DNA of 64,000 nucleotides from an uncultured Marinomonas sp. (GTDB lineage Bacteria; Pseudomonadota; Gammaproteobacteria; Pseudomonadales; Marinomonadaceae): contig CANLRQ010000001.1 in NCBI GenBank assembly GCA_947493575.1, positions 62,001-126,000 of the forward strand. The letters run 5' to 3'. Shown here piece by piece: positions 34,675 to 42,338 of the stretch. Numbering within the stretch: the first letter of the stretch is position 1; every line of letters begins with the position of its first letter. Made by a program: the position numbers and the translations under genes. Under the pieces are notes generated by a model. The model was given only the letters and a program-made list of their open reading frames with translations, did not search any database and had not been told where the DNA came from.

Positions 34675-35507
34675 GTAAGCGACCAGCAAACCACACATAA
34701 CAATCAAATTTCGATTCACATAGAGTGGTGATTTCTTTGATCTAAGGAGGAATCATCACTCTATGTTTACATCCTCCACCCAAGTTTCTATTACCTTGAT
34801 TTGTGTCCCAACTGATATGCGTAAAGCCATTAATGGTTTATGTGAGGTAGTGACCTATGATCTGGAGCAGGAGCCCTGATCTGAACACTTATTTGTCTTC
34901 TGTGGTCGTACACGTAATAAACTCAAGATTTTGCAATGGTCTATCAATGGTTTTTGAAGTCATATCCGGGCAAGGAGATTTGTTTGATGAAACATCAGAC
35001 GTTGAACCCAACTCGCAAGAAGACGATGAGCAAGAAAACCGCTTGGTGGCTAAAAGCGCACTCAACCTAAGCGTAGACCACTTCCAAAAGATCTTCCACG
35101 TGAAGTCGTTGCATTAGACATTCCTGAAGAAGAAAAGGTTTGTGAGTGCGATGGGGCGTTCCATAAAATGAGCGAAGATCGTTCAGAAAAACTTGAATTT
35201 ATTCCCGCTCAACTTAAAGTCATTGAGACTGTTCGTCCAAAATACGCTTGTAAAGCCTGCGAAACCACAGATACACTACAGTCTCAATCAATGGGATAAA
35301 CTCACTCAATATCTGAAATCTCCCGAACTCCAGTTGGACAACAATCGTGCCGAACGAGCCATTAAACCGTTCGTCATTGGACGTAAAAACTGGTTGCTCT
35401 CAAACACAGGCAACGGCGCAACACAGAGGTCAGTCTAGAAGACCTGTTACCTTGGAGGAATATTAAGCTCTAAGATAGAAACAAGGTGTGGTTTGCCGTA
35501 CGCTTAT
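34675..35507 (+). mobile_element. IS66-family element, internally deleted and degenerate
   Basis: Left end GTAAGCGACCAGCAAACCAC at 34675 and right end GTGTGGTTTGCCGTACGCTT ending near 35507. Inside are a TnpB fragment from ATG 34762 (TDMRKAINGLCEVVTYDLEQ then a stop and frameshifts), a TnpC N-terminal fragment (LDIPEEEKVCECDGAFHKMS) and a TnpC C-terminal fragment (SPELQLDNNRAERAIKPFVI, GRKNWLLSNTGNGA). The central DDE part of TnpC is missing. About 0.83 kb remains of a normal 2.5 kb element. It is inverted with respect to the remnant at 29725. Confidence 0.88.
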
Positions 35508-35801
35508 AAAGAAAAAAACACCTTCAAAGTACTGCCAAAAGGTAATTTCACCGCCAACAACAGCGAAGCAATTTCAGAACTGCTTATTCAAGGGTTGGGC
35601 ATAGGACAAATGCCAATTTTTATTATTGCTGATGCTTTAAAAAGTGGGCAATTAGTCCCTCTATTAGAAGAATATAAATTACCTGATCATGCAATTTACG
35701 CTGTGTACCCAGAACGTAAGCACTTACCAGAAAAAGTAAATGTCTTTATTTATTTTCTACAAAACACATTAGGTGCAGAATCTGGTTACTGGGATAGATA
35801 A
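35500..35801 (+). pseudogene. LysR-type regulator, C-terminal fragment
   Basis: Directly after the right IS66 end the frame reads FKVLPKGNFTANNSEAISEL, LIQGLGIGQMPIFIIADALK, LPDHAIYAVYPERKHLPEKV and NVFIYFLQNTLGAESGYWD. This is the last 90-100 residues of a LysR substrate-binding domain. The DNA-binding half is gone; the IS66 element marks the break. Confidence 0.75.
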
Positions 35802-35831
35802 ATCATCCTTTTTCAAAAGCCATCCGCATTT

Positions 35832-35954
35832 TTAATCCGCATCTGTCATTGGCTTATTATGACTTTCTTCAATGAGCCAACTCACGAAGTCGTTAACAAC
35901 AGGATCGGCTTTTTTTATGATCTTTAATAATATTGGGGGATTGTGAAGCAAATA
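35832..35954 (-). pseudogene. LysR-type regulator, C-terminal fragment (opposite strand)
   Basis: The minus strand reads VPYLLHNPPILLKIIKKADP, then VVNDFVSWLIEESHNKPMTD and a stop. The ADPVVNDFVSWLIEE pattern is the final helix of GcvA-like LysR regulators. No upstream part is found. Distinct in sequence from the fragment at 35500. Confidence 0.45.
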
Positions 35955-36040
35955 GGGAACATGGTGATTTTTCGGTGCGAATAATACCTATGATGCTTGT
36001 TTTTTGCTACAAAATGCCTACAGATATGAGGTAGGTTAAG

Positions 36041-36068
36041 GCACGAATAAGTCCTCTTGCCTCAGCGA
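36041..36068 (+). repeat. MITE family B, damaged left end
   Basis: TTAA then GGCACGAATAAGTCCTCTTG and CCTCAGCG: the family B left end with the AAGGT part of GGAAGGTGCGAATAAG deleted. It lies just before yghU. Confidence 0.55.
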
Positions 36069-36088
36069 TTTAAACATTAGGAGATATT

Positions 36089-36940
36089 ATGAGTACTGAT
36101 ACAAATTACGAACCACCAAAAGTATGGCATTGGGATGCAGAAAATGGTGGTGAATGGGCCAGCATCAATCGTCCTATTTCAGGTTCAACCCACGACAAAG
36201 AATTACCAACAGGCAAGCACCCTTTACAGCTGTATTCCTTAGCAACACCCAATGGTCAGAAAGTAGCAATCATGCTTGAAGAGCTACTCGCCTTAGGTAT
36301 TTCTGCCGCTGAATACGATGCGTTCCTAATCAAAATAAACGAAGGCGACCAGTTCTCTTCAGGTTTTGTTGGCGCTAACCCAAACTCTAAAATTCCAGCC
36401 CTGATGGATCATTCAACCACGCCTGTCACTCGTGTATTTGAATCCGGATCAATCTTGCAATACCTAGCAGAAAAATTTGATGCTCTCATTCCTAAAGATC
36501 ATCTAGGAAAAACAGAATGCCGCTCTTGGTTATTTTGGCAAATGGGTTCTGCTCCGTATTTAGGCGGTGGCTTCGGCCATTTCTATGCCTATGCGCCAAT
36601 CAAAATGGAATACCCAATTGACCGTTTCACAATGGAAACTAAGCGCCAATTGGATGTATTAGATAAACATCTTGAAAAGAATAACTTTATGGCTGGCGAC
36701 GAATACTCCATTGCCGACATCGCCATTTGGCCTTGGTATGGTAATTTAGTGTTAGGGAATCTATATAACGCCGCTGAATTCCTACAAGTGGACAGTTACA
36801 CGCACCTGCAACGTTGGGCTAAGCAAATTCAAGAACGCCCTGCCGTTCAACGTGGCATTGTTGTGAACCGTGTATGGGGAGAAGGCGGTCATCTCGCTGA
36901 ACGCCATGACTCTGCGGATATCGATGCTATTGTAAAATAA
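36089..36940 (+). CDS. yghU: YghU-type glutathione S-transferase (disulfide-bond oxidoreductase)
   Basis: 283 residues. The start YEPPKVWHWDAENGGEWASI, the GSTHDKELPTGKHPLQLYSL segment and the thioredoxin-fold core ATPNGQKVAIMLEELLALG (Thr-Pro-Asn in place of a catalytic Cys) are diagnostic of nu-class GSTs like E. coli YghU/YfcG. The C-terminal all-helical domain has YSIADIAIWPWYG. These bind two glutathiones and reduce disulfides such as 2-hydroxyethyl disulfide, and may detoxify peroxides. AGGAG ribosome-binding site precedes the ATG. Single gene. Confidence 0.93.
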   Translation: MSTDTNYEPPKVWHWDAENGGEWASINRPISGSTHDKELPTGKHPLQLYSLATPNGQKVAIMLEELLALGISAAEYDAFLIKINEGDQFSSGFVGANPNSKIPALMDHSTTPVTRVFESGSILQYLAEKFDALIPKDHLGKTECRSWLFWQMGSAPYLGGGFGHFYAYAPIKMEYPIDRFTMETKRQLDVLDKHLEKNNFMAGDEYSIADIAIWPWYGNLVLGNLYNAAEFLQVDSYTHLQRWAKQIQERPAVQRGIVVNRVWGEGGHLAERHDSADIDAIVK

Positions 36941-37043
36941 TATAAACAAAAATTGGGGACAAAGAGAATTACATTTAGAGCCATATCGTCATGTCTGATA
37001 AACAGAAATAGATGGTGTATGATTTTCTAATAAATGCCTTCTA

Positions 37044-37072
37044 TTGACGTTACAGTTTGCATAATCTAGTAT
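37044..37072 (+). promoter_or_regulatory. Sigma-70 type promoter for a candidate small RNA
   Basis: TTGACG at 37044-37049 and TAGTAT at 37067-37072 with exactly 17 bp between. Initiation would fall near 37079. No protein gene follows; instead a terminator is reached after about 110 bp. Confidence 0.55.
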
Positions 37073-37078
37073 CAATTT

Positions 37079-37190
37079 TAGTGAACGTACATTGGTTCAA
37101 TGAATATCATAACCTTTGTGCATATTTGGATGATTACCGAATTCAGTACGTTATTGTCCAGCATGATGCGCCTATACGGCGCATTTTTTG
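37079..37190 (+). ncRNA. Candidate structured small RNA (about 112 nt)
   Basis: Between the promoter at 37044 and the terminator at 37166 there is no open reading frame of note. The predicted transcript can close on itself: AACGTAC at 37084-37090 pairs perfectly with GTACGTT at 37146-37152, enclosing a short hairpin (GGTT...AACC at 37094-37114). A terminal hairpin and T run complete the pattern of an independent trans-acting sRNA. No known family is recognised. Confidence 0.45.
37166..37190 (+). terminator. Rho-independent terminator
   Basis: ATGCGCC and GGCGCAT form a 7-bp GC-rich stem with a 5-base loop, then six Ts. It is about 225 bp after the yghU stop codon. Confidence 0.85.
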
Positions 37191-37390
37191 TATCCATTAG
37201 GCAAAAAATTCACAAACATTTACGCTTAATAAACTCAACACCCAATTTTCGACAAACCCACATTTAGATTGTTCTCTTATCAAAACACTTAAAGCGGTTC
37301 ACCACGTAAATACTCTAGAAGTGTATGTAAAGTACAGACGCGTTGAAAATCAGTGACAGCTTCCGATTTAAGAAGATACTCTCTTCAAAT

Positions 37391-37440
37391 AACAGGCTTT
37401 TATCCACATGCTGAGACAAGAGGGCTTATTCGCACCTTCC
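37391..37440 (-). repeat. MITE family B, right half
   Basis: AACAGGCTTTTATCCACATG, then GGGCTTATTCGCACCTTCC followed by CTAA. The same inner sequence occurs at 62352 and, reversed, at 13470. The other end is lost in the AT-rich stretch before it. Confidence 0.75.
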
Positions 37441-37491
37441 CTAAACAACAAGGTTCGATTCTTAACCCTTTTAAGAACCAAGCCTGTTTAT

Positions 37492-38151
37492 TTATGTTTT
37501 TCCTATTCCTATTTGATTTTTTTGCATAAAGTTCAACAGACCGATGGAATCATAGTCTTCGCATTGGCTTAACCCTTCAACAACACCCTGCTGATCTTCC
37601 ATGTTTCTATGTTGACCTAACTTATATTGTGCTTCTACTCGGGTAAGTGTGATTTTGCATGCAACCACCGCCTTTTGTAGCTTTTTTCGATAATCCGTTG
37701 GCATAATCGTTTGATTGTCCCACAACTGAGGCTCGTACTTTTTCACAGTCTGCTCCATGACATCAACGGTCTGCTCCTCATCCAGCACCATAAGCACACC
37801 ATACACATGCACTGCCGTGTAGTTCCAGGTTGGTACATTTGGTTCATTGGCATACCAAGTCGGAGAGATATAAGCATGTGGGCCATGAAATACAATCAAC
37901 ACTTCTTCATTATTTAGTGCTTTCCAATGAGGATTTACCCGAGCAAAGTGACAATACAAAGACCCATATGTGCCCTCATCTTTATTTAAGATAAAAGGCA
38001 AGTGCGTTGCTTCAATACCGTTTTTATTCTCTGCATTTAGATTTAAATTATTATTAGATCTGTTACCAACAATTAACCCAAAACCATAACTGTCTATATA
38101 TCGATGAATTTCAGAGATGTCCGATACCAGCAGTTTTTTTGGAATGTACAT
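37492..38151 (-). CDS. PaiB-type FMN-binding negative transcriptional regulator
   Basis: 219 residues from ATG 38151, which follows a strong AGGAGG; the frame is open to 38199 but the upstream part overlaps the GNAT gene. The start MYIPKKLLVSDISEIHRYID, GTYGSLYCHFARVNPHW, FHGPHAYISPTWYANEP and VPTWNYTAVHVYG are typical of PaiB (split-barrel FMN-binding fold). PaiB in Bacillus accompanies a PaiA acetyltransferase and represses proteases; here it follows a GNAT gene by 9 bp, so a similar couple is present. Confidence 0.85.
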   Translation of the reverse strand: MYIPKKLLVSDISEIHRYIDSYGFGLIVGNRSNNNLNLNAENKNGIEATHLPFILNKDEGTYGSLYCHFARVNPHWKALNNEEVLIVFHGPHAYISPTWYANEPNVPTWNYTAVHVYGVLMVLDEEQTVDVMEQTVKKYEPQLWDNQTIMPTDYRKKLQKAVVACKITLTRVEAQYKLGQHRNMEDQQGVVEGLSQCEDYDSIGLLNFMQKNQIGIGKT

Positions 38152-38159
38152 AAAACCTC

Positions 38160-38771
38160 CTACAGAGAATTTAATAATCGAGTTTTCACCTGTGGCCATT
38201 CTTCATTGGTAATGCTAAAGAGCGCGGTGTTCCTAATTGACCCATTTGATTGAATTCTTTGATGGCGCAATATACCTTCAAAAACACCGCCAATACGCGC
38301 AATGGCCTTTCTAGATTGGAGGTTGTTTTCGTGAGTTTTCAACTGCACACGAATGGCTCCCAAGATCTCAAATGCATGCTGTAATAACAGGAATTTAGCG
38401 TGTGTATTAACATAACTTCTTTGAAATTCAGGTGATATAAAGGTAAAACCTATTTCTAAACCTCTATCGGCAGACTCAATTGAGCAATAACGGGTTGATC
38501 CCACAATTTGGTTTGATACACGGTCTACTATGACAAATGGCACTTGTTCTTGATTCTCTAATGCCTTCAATGAAACCTCAATCCAATTGCGTACAGTTTC
38601 TAAGGACTCACAATGATTAGGTACAACCCATTGCCATAGCTTAGGGTCACATCCCGCGTGAAAGAAGCCTTCTGCATCTTCTAATGTTAATGGTCTTAAA
38701 GTCACTTTATCGCTGTGCAATACCACAGGTTGAGGAATAAATTCAGGCAAATTAGCTAGGTTGATCGTCAT
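38160..38771 (-). CDS. GNAT family acetyltransferase (RimJ/RimL-like)
   Basis: 203 residues from ATG 38771; the frame is open to 38816. Pattern of the RimL/YdaF branch: VTLRPLTLEDAEGFFHAG, DRVSNQIVGSTRYCSIESAD, IGFTFISPEFQRSYVNTHAK and VQLKTHENNLQSRKAIARIG. These acetylate ribosomal-protein N-termini or small amines. It is cotranscribed with PaiB and divergent from the MocR regulator, which probably controls both. Confidence 0.85.
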   Translation of the reverse strand: MTINLANLPEFIPQPVVLHSDKVTLRPLTLEDAEGFFHAGCDPKLWQWVVPNHCESLETVRNWIEVSLKALENQEQVPFVIVDRVSNQIVGSTRYCSIESADRGLEIGFTFISPEFQRSYVNTHAKFLLLQHAFEILGAIRVQLKTHENNLQSRKAIARIGGVFEGILRHQRIQSNGSIRNTALFSITNEEWPQVKTRLLNSL

Positions 38772-38869
38772 GGTGATTCTCATCTCATTATTAGGTATCG
38801 ATAGAATCATTTTCAATAAATCTGGTATAAACTAAATAACCAGTTTTAATTTTTTATCTATACCAATAT

Positions 38870-40342
38870 ATGAAGAATCTTACTCTATCACTAGATAATC
38901 AGCTCAAACCCGTATTTTTACGCATAGCTTATGGATTGCGTCATGCTATACAAACAGGTCAGTTAGCCGCTCGTGAGCCATTACCTTCTGCCCGAAAATT
39001 GGCCGCTCAGTTAAACACAAACCGACATACTATTATGGCAGCCTATCAAGAACTTATTGCTCAAGGCTGGGTGGAATCTATTGAACGAAAAGGCTATCAC
39101 GTTGCACCGTCTTTGCCGATTGAGTCCAGCTCACAACTCCATACAGGCACATTAGAAAACCCTTCGCCTTTCCAATGGAATTTGCGCACCGACTTGTCTG
39201 AAAGCACGCTAAACAAACCCGCTCATAAATACCAATACAATTTTGCAGGTGGCTCGCCGGATGTGTCTTTATTTCCTTTTAAAGACTTCAAGTCCTACAT
39301 GAGTGACAGCCTTAGCCGCCCAAATTGGGACGATTTAAGTTATGGAAACAACGCAGGCAATGAAAACTTTTTACATCAAGTGAAAACCTATTTAAGACGA
39401 GTTCGCTCCATTACCAACAAAGACATTATTGCGGTCAACGGCTCTCAAGAAGCCTTGTATTTAATTGCTCGTTTGTTGTTAAGTGAGGGAGATAAAGTGG
39501 CCGTAGAGGCATTAGGCTATCAACCTGCATGGAACGCTTTTAGAGCGACTGGGGCCAACCTTGTGCCAATCGTGCAACACGACAATGGCATTGACCTTAA
39601 ACACCTAGAAAGCGTGTTTATCTCAGGAGGAGTCAAACTTCTCTATCTAACGCCATTACATCAATATCCTACAACGGTCACTTTACCAATCCATGAACGC
39701 ATGGCCGTATACCGTTTAGCTGCTAAATACAATGTTGCTATCTTAGAAGACGATTATGATCATGAATTTCACTACGATAGCCAGCCGTTAACACCTTTAG
39801 CCGCCGATGATCCTCTTGGGCTGGTCATATACTTGTCTACTTTTTCAAAGATCATGTTTCCCGGTGGCCGTATCGGCTTTATTGCTGTAAATAAAAACTT
39901 ATCTCCTGCCATTCTGCGCTACCGCAGCGTGATGAACCATAAGCCTAATGTATTGATGCAAGACGCAATTGGTCGTTGGATGCAAGATGGTGGTTTTGAA
40001 CGGCACTTACGAAGAATGACAAAGTGCTATCATAATCGCAGAGATCACCTTATAGGCTTATTAGAAGCGTACAAATCTCAAGGGGTCTTGTTAAATTACC
40101 ATATCCCTGCCGGTGGTATGTCTTTATGGCTCGATATACATCACCATGCAGCAGAACTTGAATCAGCCTGTTCAGAACACGATATCTATATCGCCGCTGA
40201 ATACAATTTTCATCTAGATAAATGCAATGACAGAAACCGCTATATTCGATTGGGTTACGCAGGAATCAGTACGGAAGAACTAACAGCAGGATTAACAATT
40301 TTATTTAAATTATTGAAAACACTTCAAACTCCTCTCCCCTAA
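38870..40342 (+). CDS. MocR/PdxR-type regulator (GntR HTH plus aminotransferase domain)
   Basis: 490 residues. N-terminal GntR winged HTH (LRHAIQTGQLAAREPLPSAR, KLAAQLNTNRHTIMAAYQEL) and a fold-type I aminotransferase domain with a PLP-binding lysine in YLSTFSKIMFPGGRIGFIAV; NGSQEALYLIARLL and ILEDDYDHEF are also family motifs. MocR proteins use PLP or a PLP-amino-acid adduct as effector. It is divergent (98 bp) from the GNAT-PaiB pair, the most likely target. Confidence 0.93.
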   Translation: MKNLTLSLDNQLKPVFLRIAYGLRHAIQTGQLAAREPLPSARKLAAQLNTNRHTIMAAYQELIAQGWVESIERKGYHVAPSLPIESSSQLHTGTLENPSPFQWNLRTDLSESTLNKPAHKYQYNFAGGSPDVSLFPFKDFKSYMSDSLSRPNWDDLSYGNNAGNENFLHQVKTYLRRVRSITNKDIIAVNGSQEALYLIARLLLSEGDKVAVEALGYQPAWNAFRATGANLVPIVQHDNGIDLKHLESVFISGGVKLLYLTPLHQYPTTVTLPIHERMAVYRLAAKYNVAILEDDYDHEFHYDSQPLTPLAADDPLGLVIYLSTFSKIMFPGGRIGFIAVNKNLSPAILRYRSVMNHKPNVLMQDAIGRWMQDGGFERHLRRMTKCYHNRRDHLIGLLEAYKSQGVLLNYHIPAGGMSLWLDIHHHAAELESACSEHDIYIAAEYNFHLDKCNDRNRYIRLGYAGISTEELTAGLTILFKLLKTLQTPLP

Positions 40343-40461
40343 AAAATAATTATTAAACGGAAACTCTCAAATCACACCATATCTAAAAACTATTAACAAT
40401 ATAAATAAAATAAAAAATAACAATTTTTATTTATTAAAGTCTCAAACTAATATTGGATCCA

Positions 40462-40538
40462 ACAACTAATCCTATATGGGTGGTGAGGCTTGACCCCATC
40501 TTGTAGGAAGAAAAAGCCGACTTAGAGTCGGTTTTTTT
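40462..40538 (+). ncRNA. Candidate leader or small RNA ending in a terminator
   Basis: CCTATATGGGTGGTGAGGCT and TGACCCCATCTTGTAGG can fold as nested stems (ATGGG with CCCAT, CCTA with TAGG). It is followed directly by the terminator at 40512. The NYN gene begins only 18 bp later. It may be a leader attenuator or a separate small RNA. No known family is recognised. Confidence 0.35.
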
Positions 40539-40541
40539 GCA
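40512..40541 (+). terminator. Rho-independent terminator directly upstream of the NYN gene
   Basis: CCGACT and AGTCGG form the stem with a 3-base loop, preceded by AAAAAG and followed by seven Ts. It is 215 bp after the MocR gene and just before the TTG of the NYN gene. Confidence 0.9.
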
Positions 40542-40556
40542 TTCAAGGATAGGATA

Positions 40557-41510
40557 TTGCAAACACGAATTTATATTGACGGATATAATTTATATTATGG
40601 TCGTTTAAAGTCTACACCTTATAAGTGGTTAGACTTGGAAGCGTTGTTCACTAAAAATATCTTGCCTAGTATCCTCATAGAAAACACATCTTTTGATTCC
40701 TCACAAATCATGATCAAATACTTCACAGCGGATATTGTTGATAAAGCAGCCATAGATGAGCACTCAACAAAAGATCAAGAGACTTACCATAATGCCCTTA
40801 AAGCGCACAGTAAGAATCGTATTGAAATACACAAAGGCTATTATTCTATAAGTAAAGTTTCGGCATTTAAAGTCGATGGGGCTAAATACCCTCGTGATTG
40901 TGAACGAGTAGAGATCTGGAGACTTGAAGAAAAACAAAGTGACGTAAATTTAGCAACAGAAGCTTTATTTGATTCAATGACAGAACAGATCGTAGAGCAT
41001 GTTGTCATTGTTAGTAATGATACAGATCTTGCGGCTCCAATGATCAAAATTAAAGAGTACAATAAAGTTCGACTACGAAATGGATGGAACCCAATACGTA
41101 TTGGCTTAGTTGTACCTACACATGCGTCTCGAACTAAAGAACAAGAAATGAACCAAAGAAGACCTAATAAAATTCTTTCTGATCTTGCTGATTGGACTGT
41201 AAAAGCAATCACTGATGAGTGGTTAATTAATTCTCAGTTACCATATAAAGTCTTTTCTGGGCGTCGCCCATCGGTAATACCAATTAGCTGGCATCCATCA
41301 GCCGAAGGACTTTCATTAATAATGAAAGAGTTACAAAAAGTAAATAAATTCGGAGAGTGCTGGAAATGGTTAGAGACAGTAAAACCACAACAAGAGGGGT
41401 TAATGAATTTAACAAATATCACTCCACTAGAAGCAATTCGTACCAAAGAAGGTGTTCAGGGCGTTTATGAACATGCAAAAAAATACCGAAAGTGGAAGCA
41501 AAGCCAATAG
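40557..41510 (+). CDS. NYN domain (PIN-like) protein, probable ribonuclease
   Basis: 317 residues from a TTG at 40557 with AAGGATAGG just upstream; no ATG start is available before the conserved N-terminus. The NYN fold is seen as RIYIDGYNLYYGRL (first catalytic Asp) and later HVVIVSNDTDLAAPM (Asp pair), plus an acidic position in EEKQSDVNLATEALF. These residues match the PIN/FEN-like nuclease active site. NYN proteins cleave RNA and some act in phage defence or toxin systems. Here it stands alone after a terminator; no partner antitoxin is seen. Confidence 0.82.
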   Translation: MQTRIYIDGYNLYYGRLKSTPYKWLDLEALFTKNILPSILIENTSFDSSQIMIKYFTADIVDKAAIDEHSTKDQETYHNALKAHSKNRIEIHKGYYSISKVSAFKVDGAKYPRDCERVEIWRLEEKQSDVNLATEALFDSMTEQIVEHVVIVSNDTDLAAPMIKIKEYNKVRLRNGWNPIRIGLVVPTHASRTKEQEMNQRRPNKILSDLADWTVKAITDEWLINSQLPYKVFSGRRPSVIPISWHPSAEGLSLIMKELQKVNKFGECWKWLETVKPQQEGLMNLTNITPLEAIRTKEGVQGVYEHAKKYRKWKQSQ

Positions 41511-41597
41511 AACACACTGTATTTCCTAAATTGCAGAAAACCAATCCTGTATTATGAAATACCTTAGACACAACTACATTAATATAGGATCATGGCC

Positions 41598-42137
41598 ATG
41601 ACTCCTGATACGATTTTATCTTTTTGGTTTGAAGAAATACAACCGGCTCAATGGTGGGTTAAAGACCATAACTTAGACCTTTTAATTAAAAAAAGATTTC
41701 TTCAGGCACACCAAGCTGCGAATAAATGCGAGCTGTTTAGTTGGCGTCACTCCGCCAAAGGCAGGCTGGCTGAAATTATCATCCTCGACCAATTTTCTCG
41801 TAATATTTTTAGAGACACACCTAGATCTTTTGCTTCTGATGCACTTGCATTGACTCTGGCCCAAGAAGCCATTTCCCTTGAAGTTCATGCTGAATTAAGT
41901 CCACTCGAAAGAAATTTTTTATACATGCCTTTTATGCACAGTGAATCGCTAATCATTCACGATGTGGCAGTCACGCTATTTAGTGAAAATGGCATTCAAT
42001 CTAATATTGATTTTGAGCATCAACATCGCAAGATTATTCAAGAATTCGGTCGTTATCCTCATAGGAATAACGTGCTTGGCCGAGCGTCCACTGAAAGCGA
42101 ACTGGCATTCCTCTCCCAACCGAACTCTTCTTTTTAA
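41598..42137 (+). CDS. DUF924 family protein
   Basis: 179 residues from ATG 41598; the ATG at 41592 is closer to the TAGGA site than usual. Clear DUF924 features: ILSFWFEEIQPAQWWVKD, KGRLAEIIILDQFSRNIFRD, LALTLAQEAIS, and LSPLERNFLYMPFMHSESLI. The family is all-helical (TPR-like) and widespread in proteobacteria; its function is not established. Single gene. Confidence 0.85.
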   Translation: MTPDTILSFWFEEIQPAQWWVKDHNLDLLIKKRFLQAHQAANKCELFSWRHSAKGRLAEIIILDQFSRNIFRDTPRSFASDALALTLAQEAISLEVHAELSPLERNFLYMPFMHSESLIIHDVAVTLFSENGIQSNIDFEHQHRKIIQEFGRYPHRNNVLGRASTESELAFLSQPNSSF

Positions 42138-42196
42138 ACAGGACCCTTAGCAATTTCATAGGATCACTTTCTTATCACCCCAACTACACCACCAAA

Positions 42197-42234
42197 CATT
42201 AAAGTATAAACAGGTTGTTTTTTATACTTTAATG
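42197..42234 (+). terminator. Palindromic hairpin after the DUF924 gene
   Basis: CATTAAAGTATAAA at 42197-42210 and TTTATACTTTAATG at 42221-42234 make a perfect 14-bp stem with a 10-base loop. It is AT-rich and lacks a following T run, so it may be a weak terminator or a protein-binding palindrome. Confidence 0.5.
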
Positions 42235-42277
42235 TACTTAAACAAAAATACCTTCCGTTCGATAACTCATATGGGGG

Positions 42278-42310
42278 AGTACGTTTGTGGTCGAACCATT
42301 GATGCGTACT
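42278..42310 (+). promoter_or_regulatory. Nested hairpin in the leader of the EF-hand-like protein gene
   Basis: AGTACG (42278) pairs with CGTACT (42305); inside, TGGT pairs with ACCA around CGA. It ends 28 bp before the start codon and could shape translation of the gene. Inferred from pairing only. Confidence 0.35.
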
Positions 42311-42338
42311 TGGATATTCGAGACATGGAGACAAGACG

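Noticed and set aside
40462..40541. Classical type III antitoxin RNA
   Set aside because: There are no tandem RNA repeats and the nuclease is not ToxN-like; kept only as an open hypothesis.
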